From: Hyphomicrobiaceae bacterium | GTDB taxonomy: Bacteria; Pseudomonadota; Alphaproteobacteria; Rhizobiales; Hyphomicrobiaceae | Direction: 5' to 3' | Length of the DNA stretch: 12,614 nt | Assembly: GCA_013214245.1 (NCBI GenBank) | Contig: JABSQE010000130.1 | Span: 1-12,614 of the forward strand | In this document: positions 7,309 to 12,614 of the stretch, in pieces | How the letters are laid out: the number at the start of each line of letters is the position of its first letter | How positions within the stretch are numbered: position 1 is the stretch's first letter | Position numbers and translations under genes: made by a program | The notes under the pieces: generated by a model | The model's database searches: none | What the model was told of the DNA's origin: nothing | The model's input: the letters and a program-made list of their open reading frames with translations, nothing else

Positions 7309-10300
7309 ATGAAGATAACAAGGCGTTTTACTAAAGTCGGACAATCACCTTATGAGAAAATTTCATTTCGTTCGACAGCAAGTGAAATTAAAAATCCAAA
7401 TGGCTCAGTAGTGTTCCGTCTTGATAAGATAACTGTTCCAGAACACTGGAGCCAAGTTGCAACTGATGTCATTGCGCAAAAATATTTCCGAAAGGCTGGC
7501 GTTCCATCATGTTTGAAGCTTGTTCAAGAAACTCAAGTCCCTTCATGGCTTTGGCGTTCTGTAGCTGATGAAGCCAAACTCAACCAGATGCCACATCATG
7601 AACGTTATGGCGCTGAAACCCATGCATGCCAAGTTTTTGACCGTATGGCAGGCACCTGGACATATTGGGGCTGGAAAGGTGGTTATTTTACGACTGAAGC
7701 TGATGCCAGAGCTTTTTTTGATGAGCACTGTTATATGCTAGCGATGCAATTTGCAGCACCGAACTCACCGCAATGGTTCAATACCGGTATGCATTGGGCA
7801 TACGGCATTAATGGTCCAGGACAGGGACATTATTATGTCGATTACCAAACTGGTGAGTTAACTCTGTCTCAGTCAGCCTATGAACACCCCCAACCACATG
7901 CGTGCTTTATTCAATCAATTGAGGACGATCATGTGAATGAGAGCGGCATCATGGATCTCTGGGTGCGAGAAGCGCGCTTGTTCAAATATGGCTCCGGTAC
8001 AGGCACAAATTTTTCTAAATTACGCGCATCAAATGAAGAGCTTTCGGGTGGCGGACGCTCTTCGGGCCTAATGAGCTTTCTTAAGATCGGTGATCGATCT
8101 GCTGGTGCCATTAAATCTGGTGGCACTACACGACGCGCAGCTAAAATGGTTGTTGTCGATATCGATCATCCTGACATCGAAGAGTATATCAACTGGAAGG
8201 TTAAAGAAGAGCAGAAAGTCGCAGCACTTGTCGTTGGTTCTAAGATTTGCCAAAAGCGTCTTAAAGCTGTCATTAGAGCCTGCGTTTATTGCGATGGGGA
8301 AGGTGAAGATTGCTTCGATCCAGCCAAGAATCCTGCCTTAAAGCGCACTATTAAAAAAGCGCGGCGTGACCAAGTTCCTGATAACTATATTAGCCGTATA
8401 ATACAGTTTGCGAAGCAAGGGTACACGGACATTGATTTTGCAGTCTTCAATACTGATTGGGATTCCGAAGCATATATTACAGTTTCTGGCCAAAATTCTA
8501 ATAACTCTGTACGTGTGACTGATGATTTCTTATGGGCGGTAGAAAGAGATGGTGACTGGCATCTAAAGTCGCGTACAACAGGTAAAACCGCTAAAACTTT
8601 ATCTGCACGAAAATTGTGGGAAGATATTGGTTATGCAGCCTGGGCGTCTGCCGATCCTGGTATTCAATTTGATACTACCATTAATGAATGGCACACGTGC
8701 CCTACTTCAGGTTCAATTCGAGCTTCAAACCCTTGCTCAGAATACATGTTTTTGGATGATACAGCCTGCAATCTAGCATCATTAAACCTCATACAGTTTC
8801 AAAATGAGGATAGTTCATTCAATGTTGAAATGTTTGAACACGCCTGTCGACTGTGGACTCTTGCGCTTGAAATTTCCGTACTTATGGCACAATTCCCTAG
8901 TAAGGAAATCGCCAAGCTGTCATATCGATATCGTACGCTTGGACTTGGCTTTGCCAATATTGGAGGCTTTCTCATGGCTGCTGGTATTCCTTATGATTCT
9001 AATGAAGGTCGTGCAATTTGCGGCGCCATTTCAGCAACCATGACTGGTACGGCTTATGCTACTTCAGCTGAAATGGCTGGAGAGCTTGGATCCTTTCCCG
9101 GCTACAAAAAAAATGCTTCGGACATGCTACGGGTCATACGTAATCATCACCGCGCTGCACATGGTCGAATCGAAGGTTATGAAATGCTTTCCACTGCGCC
9201 GACACCATTAGATCATAAATCCATTATTGATAAGCGCTTGAGTGAAGCTGCAACACGCTCCTGGGATCTGGCACTTGAACTAGGCAAGCAACACGGTTTC
9301 CGAAATGCACAGGCAACAGCTCTTGCGCCTACGGGTACTATCGGTCTTGTTATGGACTGTGATACAACAGGCATTGAGCCTGACTTTGCACTTGTCAAGT
9401 TTAAGAAACTTGCTGGCGGCGGGTATTTCAAAATCATCAATCGAGCTATACCCAAAGCACTTCGTAAGCTAGGTTATAGTAAGGTGCAGATTTCAGAAAT
9501 TGAGCTTTATGCAGTTGGCCATGGCTCCCTAAATAATGCACCGGCAATCAATCATACAACTCTAAGATCTAAAGGTTTCACTGATAAAATTCTAAACAAG
9601 CTTGAAGCTAACCTCACTTTAGCATTTGACATTAAGTATATATTTAACAAATGGAACATTGGTGAGACTTTTCTTAAAGAGATACTGAAAGTTTCTGATG
9701 ACAACCTTAGTGATCCTTCTTTCGATTTACTCACTTTTCTTGGTTTTTCTCAAAGTGACATCGAAGCTGCGAACAAGCATGTTTGTGGTTCCATGACATT
9801 AGAGGGTGCACCATATCTCAAGAGCGATCATCTACCTGTATTCGACTGTGCAAATGCGTGTGGACGTCATGGAAAGCGTTACCTCTCAGTGCACAGTCAT
9901 ATTGATATGATGGCTGCTAGCCAGCCTTTCATTTCAGGCGCTATCTCTAAAACAATAAATATGCCTAACACAGCAACTGTAGATGACTGTAAAGCCGCTT
10001 ATATGCGATCCTGGCGTAAAGCACTTAAAGCCAACGCTCTTTATCGTGATGGTTCGAAGCTCTCTCAACCCCTTAATACACAACTGTTATCAGATCATGA
10101 TGAAGAAGAAGAGCTCGTAACTAACCTTACCTCAGACAAGCCAATGCAGACACGTGCTGAATTGGCAGCCCAATGCATCGTCGAGCGGATTTTTGAAAGG
10201 GGACGAGAAAAAATGCCAGGTCGACGCAAGGGCTATACTCAGAAAGCAGTTGTAGGCGGACATAAAGTATATCTTACTACAGGTGAGTACAAGGATGGTC

Positions 10301-10995
10301 GCATAGGTGAGATTTTTATCGACATGCATAAAGAAGGTGCTGCCTTCCGTTCGTTAATGAATAATTTTGCTATTGCTATTTCCCTTGGCTTACAATATGG
10401 AGTTCCCTTGGAAGAATATGTCGATGCCTTCACCTTTACCCGCTTTGAACCGGCTGGCTTAGTTCAAGGTAATGATACGATTAAGAACGCGACTTCGGTT
10501 CTTGATTACATTTTTCGTGAACTTGCAGTTTCCTACTTAGGGCGCAATGATCTCGCGCACATGGAACCAGATGGTATCTTGGTAACTGATGTTGGTTCCA
10601 CTAAAAGCAAAGATGCTCCAAAAACTAGTTCCGCTGCTAGTGTCGTTTCACACGGTTTCACACGAAGACAATTGGTAGCACGCGCTAGAAAACCGTCTGT
10701 AGATCAAGCTTTTTTTCAGTCAACAAATACTAACTTTTCAACACGTGAACTACAAAAAGATAATGTAGATGCATTTAATCCAGAGAAAGAAACCACGGCC
10801 ACTTTTAAAGATGCAACACCTACCACACAAGGTTCATTTGCTCTAAAGGCCAGATCAACCGAGAGCCTTATTTCCGAAGCTAAGGTACAAGGATATGAAG
10901 GAGAGGCTTGTGGAAATTGTGGAAATTTTACCATGGTTCGTAACGGCACATGCTTAAAGTGCAACACCTGCGGTGATACTAGTGGTTGCAGTTAA
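7309..10995 (+). CDS. nrdJ: Vitamin B12-dependent class II ribonucleotide reductase
   Basis: NrdJ reduces ribonucleotides to deoxyribonucleotides, using adenosylcobalamin to generate the active-site thiyl radical; it works with or without oxygen in the cytoplasm. Its 1228 aa is the usual length for the rhizobial form. The redox pair is C199 (in QPHACF) and C487 (in DDTACNLAS). The radical cysteine is C476 in NPCSE, with N474 and E478 as catalytic partners, and the C476-C487 spacing of 11 is that of class II enzymes. APTGTIGLVMDCDTTGIEPD is a conserved NrdJ block. A TSCPD domain spans about 974-1087, then a variable linker. The tail carries C1201, C1204, C1215, C1218, C1221 and C1227, expected to bind zinc and re-reduce the active site. 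The ATG at 7309 has GGAG 5 bases upstream. No intein or frameshift is seen. The cell must make or import cobalamin if this is its only reductase. Confidence 0.98.
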   Translation: MKITRRFTKVGQSPYEKISFRSTASEIKNPNGSVVFRLDKITVPEHWSQVATDVIAQKYFRKAGVPSCLKLVQETQVPSWLWRSVADEAKLNQMPHHERYGAETHACQVFDRMAGTWTYWGWKGGYFTTEADARAFFDEHCYMLAMQFAAPNSPQWFNTGMHWAYGINGPGQGHYYVDYQTGELTLSQSAYEHPQPHACFIQSIEDDHVNESGIMDLWVREARLFKYGSGTGTNFSKLRASNEELSGGGRSSGLMSFLKIGDRSAGAIKSGGTTRRAAKMVVVDIDHPDIEEYINWKVKEEQKVAALVVGSKICQKRLKAVIRACVYCDGEGEDCFDPAKNPALKRTIKKARRDQVPDNYISRIIQFAKQGYTDIDFAVFNTDWDSEAYITVSGQNSNNSVRVTDDFLWAVERDGDWHLKSRTTGKTAKTLSARKLWEDIGYAAWASADPGIQFDTTINEWHTCPTSGSIRASNPCSEYMFLDDTACNLASLNLIQFQNEDSSFNVEMFEHACRLWTLALEISVLMAQFPSKEIAKLSYRYRTLGLGFANIGGFLMAAGIPYDSNEGRAICGAISATMTGTAYATSAEMAGELGSFPGYKKNASDMLRVIRNHHRAAHGRIEGYEMLSTAPTPLDHKSIIDKRLSEAATRSWDLALELGKQHGFRNAQATALAPTGTIGLVMDCDTTGIEPDFALVKFKKLAGGGYFKIINRAIPKALRKLGYSKVQISEIELYAVGHGSLNNAPAINHTTLRSKGFTDKILNKLEANLTLAFDIKYIFNKWNIGETFLKEILKVSDDNLSDPSFDLLTFLGFSQSDIEAANKHVCGSMTLEGAPYLKSDHLPVFDCANACGRHGKRYLSVHSHIDMMAASQPFISGAISKTINMPNTATVDDCKAAYMRSWRKALKANALYRDGSKLSQPLNTQLLSDHDEEEELVTNLTSDKPMQTRAELAAQCIVERIFERGREKMPGRRKGYTQKAVVGGHKVYLTTGEYKDGRIGEIFIDMHKEGAAFRSLMNNFAIAISLGLQYGVPLEEYVDAFTFTRFEPAGLVQGNDTIKNATSVLDYIFRELAVSYLGRNDLAHMEPDGILVTDVGSTKSKDAPKTSSAASVVSHGFTRRQLVARARKPSVDQAFFQSTNTNFSTRELQKDNVDAFNPEKETTATFKDATPTTQGSFALKARSTESLISEAKVQGYEGEACGNCGNFTMVRNGTCLKCNTCGDTSGCS

Positions 10996-11086
10996 TCACG
11001 ACTATTACACCTATTCTGATAATTACAAATAATTGTCCAGTTATTTTACAGGTTTGAAACCTATGTCTGCTTAATTACAACGATTA

Positions 11087-11129
11087 ATAGTGCTGGTTGA
11101 TCTCTATAATTGCTTTCAACTAGCACTGT
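11087..11129 (+). terminator. likely rho-independent terminator of nrdJ
   Basis: The arms AGTGCTGGTTGA (11089-11100) and TCAACTAGCACT (11116-11127) pair over 12 positions, with one G-U wobble in RNA. Two more pairs (one wobble) extend the base. The loop is 15 bases, and the T-rich ATGTTATTTATTG follows at 11130-11142. It begins about 90 bases after the nrdJ stop. The T-tract is interrupted, so efficiency is uncertain. Confidence 0.55.
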
Positions 11130-11163
11130 ATGTTATTTATTGACATATACATGTCTTTACACG

Positions 11164-11190
11164 CTATAAGTTTTTTTAAAAAACTTATAG
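11164..11190. repeat. perfect 27-base palindrome in the nrdJ-pstB convergent gap
   Basis: The arms CTATAAGTTTTTT and AAAAAACTTATAG are perfectly complementary over 13 bases around one central T. In RNA of either strand this gives an AT-only upper stem on a seven-base base. A second palindrome follows after 4 bases. It may help stop transcription from either side, or act as a binding site. Confidence 0.7.
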
Positions 11191-11194
11191 GTAA

Positions 11195-11211
11195 ATCTAA
11201 AACTTTTAGAT
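11195..11211. repeat. perfect 17-base palindrome next to the 27-base one
   Basis: The arms ATCTAAAA and TTTTAGAT flank one central C. Lying 4 bases right of the 11164-11190 palindrome, it makes a tandem pair of unlike palindromes. Its role is unknown. Confidence 0.65.
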
Positions 11212-11846
11212 GATTGTGCAGCCGTATTAAATGACCGCCTTGTCATAGTATCATAAGTTTCCGAACATTTTCACAACCATTATACTTAACTGTAATTAAA
11301 CATTGGTTATTAAAAGAACCTAGCAAATGTTATCTCAAACAAGAGTTTTGCGCAGATCAACTAATACGTAAATCAAATGTATTAAGATAATACTGTTATG
11401 TATTCACAAAACACAAACCATTCTCTAACTGTGCTAGTTAAATGATAAATTCACAGTATAGCTCCCACAAAACAGAAGAAAATCTACTGAATATAGCACA
11501 GATTAAATATATCTTTTAAAATCAATATATCGTAGAATTAGATTTATTAGTTTTAGTTGCTATAAAAAACTTAATCTCACTTGCTATATTTTTATCATAG
11601 AGCGGTGCTCCAGTGCATTATACAAGTCAAATAATTTTCTGTGTGCTTTCTTCTTTATACAACAACTGTACCTTTGGAATCTCTTTATGCCAAAATTCAG
11701 TTCAAATCAGATAGCCTTTCTTGCGCTCAACATTCAATTAAACCAGTCTTCTTTTTTTAATAACTTTAGACTTGTAAAGGAGTAATGTTAATTAGAGATA
11801 TTTTACTTTACTAACTGTGTCTATATCCATCACAGATATATCTTTC

Positions 11847-11891
11847 TTACTTCGCGGTATGACTGTGAAGAATTACATGTGTGTTGTTCAT
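11847..11891 (-). pseudogene. 14-codon frame at the expected phoU start, possible fossil
   Basis: An ATG at 11891, 25 bases after the pstB stop, opens MNNTHVILHSHTAK and ends at TAA. Some alphaproteobacterial PhoU proteins begin with a short Thr-His-Ile/Val segment, which the first six residues resemble. The match is far too short to prove ancestry and nothing PhoU-like follows; chance is the main alternative. Confidence 0.12.
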
Positions 11892-11916
11892 TTACTTATT
11901 TTAAGTTTAACAAATA

Positions 11917-12614
11917 CTAACCAAATTTTCCTTTGATGTAATCTTCAGTGCGCTGATCTGAAGGATTATTGAATATCTGACCAGTTTCACCTTCTTCTAC
12001 AAGACAGCCTAAATAAAAAAATGCAGTGCGCTGCGAGATGCGTACAGCCTGTTGCATTGAATGCGTGACTATCACGATAGTAAAATTCTGACGAAGTTCA
12101 TCTATCAATTCTTCAATTTTAGCTGTAGCGATCGGATCGAGCGCGGAAGCAGGTTCATCCATTAAGATTACATCAGGTTTAGTAGCAATAGTGCGTGCAA
12201 TACATAAACGCTGTTGTTGACCCCCAGACAAGGCTGTACCCGGCTCGTTAATGCGATCTTTGACCTCGTTGAAGAGACCGGTCCTTTCGAGGCTGTTTTT
12301 TACAAGCTCATCAAGTTCACTTTTACTTTTAGTCAGACCATGAATTCTTGGACCATATGCAATATTTTCATAAATAGATTTTGGAAACGGATTTGGTCTC
12401 TGAAAAACCATTCCTACACGTGCTCGCAATTCAACCACATCAAAATCAGGATCATTAATGTTTCGATTATCAAGGGTGATCTTGCCTGTTACTAGCGCAT
12501 CAGAAATTATATCGTTCATGCGGTTAATGCAACGCAAAAATGTTGACTTGCCGCAACCTGAAGGGCCAATAAATGCTGTCACAGAATTAGAAGGGATAGA
12601 AATATTTACATCGC
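11917..12614 (-). CDS. pstB: Phosphate ABC transporter ATP-binding protein PstB, C-terminal 231 codons (runs off right edge)
   Basis: PstB is the cytoplasmic ATPase that drives high-affinity phosphate import through PstC-PstA with the periplasmic binding protein PstS. The frame is open to the right edge, so the N-terminal 25-30 residues are missing; a GTG at 12582 is internal, not the start. Within the visible part, Walker A is GPSGCGKST (16-24), Q-loop VFQRPNPFP (69-77), signature LSGGQQQR (128-135), Walker B VILMDE (148-153) and the H-loop histidine is in VTHSM (H184). RPNPFPKSIYENIAYGPRIHG and the C-terminus EDYIKGKFG are characteristic of PstB. Upstream pstC and pstA would lie beyond the edge. 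phoU, normally next downstream, is absent. No Pho box can be seen because the promoter is outside the window. Confidence 0.96.
   Translation of the reverse strand, partial: DVNISIPSNSVTAFIGPSGCGKSTFLRCINRMNDIISDALVTGKITLDNRNINDPDFDVVELRARVGMVFQRPNPFPKSIYENIAYGPRIHGLTKSKSELDELVKNSLERTGLFNEVKDRINEPGTALSGGQQQRLCIARTIATKPDVILMDEPASALDPIATAKIEELIDELRQNFTIVIVTHSMQQAVRISQRTAFFYLGCLVEEGETGQIFNNPSDQRTEDYIKGKFG

Larger units (their letters stand above)
10996..11916. other. convergent gap between nrdJ and pstB
   Basis: This 921-base AT-rich stretch holds the nrdJ terminator candidate (11087-11129) and two palindromes. phoU, which follows pstB in many proteobacterial pst operons, would fit here in size, but no PhoU-like frame survives. 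The only hint is a 14-codon minus-strand frame (11847-11891) placed where phoU would begin. No tRNA was recognised. Confidence 0.65.

Noticed and set aside
7309..10995. Intein or frameshift within the long nrdJ frame
   Set aside because: The length is normal for rhizobial NrdJ and conserved blocks run in order without an inserted splicing domain; other frames overlapping it are shadows.
11815..11840. Hairpin CTGTG / CACAG as a pstB terminator
   Set aside because: The stem is only 5 bp, competes with a TATATC/GATATA pairing, and has no T-run after it in the pstB direction.

Overview
The window reads as a piece of chromosome from an alphaproteobacterium of the order Hyphomicrobiales (Rhizobiales), probably host-associated with a decaying genome. 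The assignment rests on recalled family sequences: a DivK-type response regulator, an ftsE-ftsX-ydcF block in the order usual for rhizobia, a long cobalamin-dependent ribonucleotide reductase (NrdJ, 1228 aa) of rhizobial type, and PstB. The genes are AT-leaning, the gaps between them are much more AT-rich, and the seven genes fill only about 64% of the window. No mobile element, CRISPR array, rRNA or tRNA was found.

Layout from left to right. (1) On the minus strand, the first 352 codons of fadE (long-chain acyl-CoA dehydrogenase) run off the left edge. (2) A gap of about 1.3 kb follows, holding a weak plus-strand gene remnant (about 1615-2044). (3) divK lies on the minus strand. (4) After a 534-base gap comes the minus-strand cluster ftsE (5957) > ftsX > ydcF (3354), transcribed leftwards, with unusually wide spacers of 126 and 213 bases. 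(5) A gene-free divergent region of 1351 bases separates ftsE from nrdJ. (6) nrdJ lies on the plus strand, followed by a good hairpin terminator candidate and two perfect palindromes. (7) A 921-base convergent gap separates it from the 3' part of pstB on the minus strand, which runs off the right edge.

Functionally these are core cell-cycle and maintenance genes rather than an accessory island. DivK belongs to the CtrA cell-cycle phosphorelay. FtsE and FtsX form the divisome ABC complex that controls peptidoglycan hydrolysis. YdcF is a membrane-anchored DUF218 protein. NrdJ makes deoxyribonucleotides for DNA synthesis and needs adenosylcobalamin. PstB powers phosphate uptake. FadE starts fatty acid beta-oxidation.

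The main points of interest are erosional. Three conserved operons (divK-pleD, ftsEX-ydcF-plsC, pst-phoU) each stop before their usual next gene. FtsX seems to start at a rare ATT codon behind a perfect AGGAGG. Several inverted repeats in the gaps have no assigned role. I see no convincing new biological system in this window.
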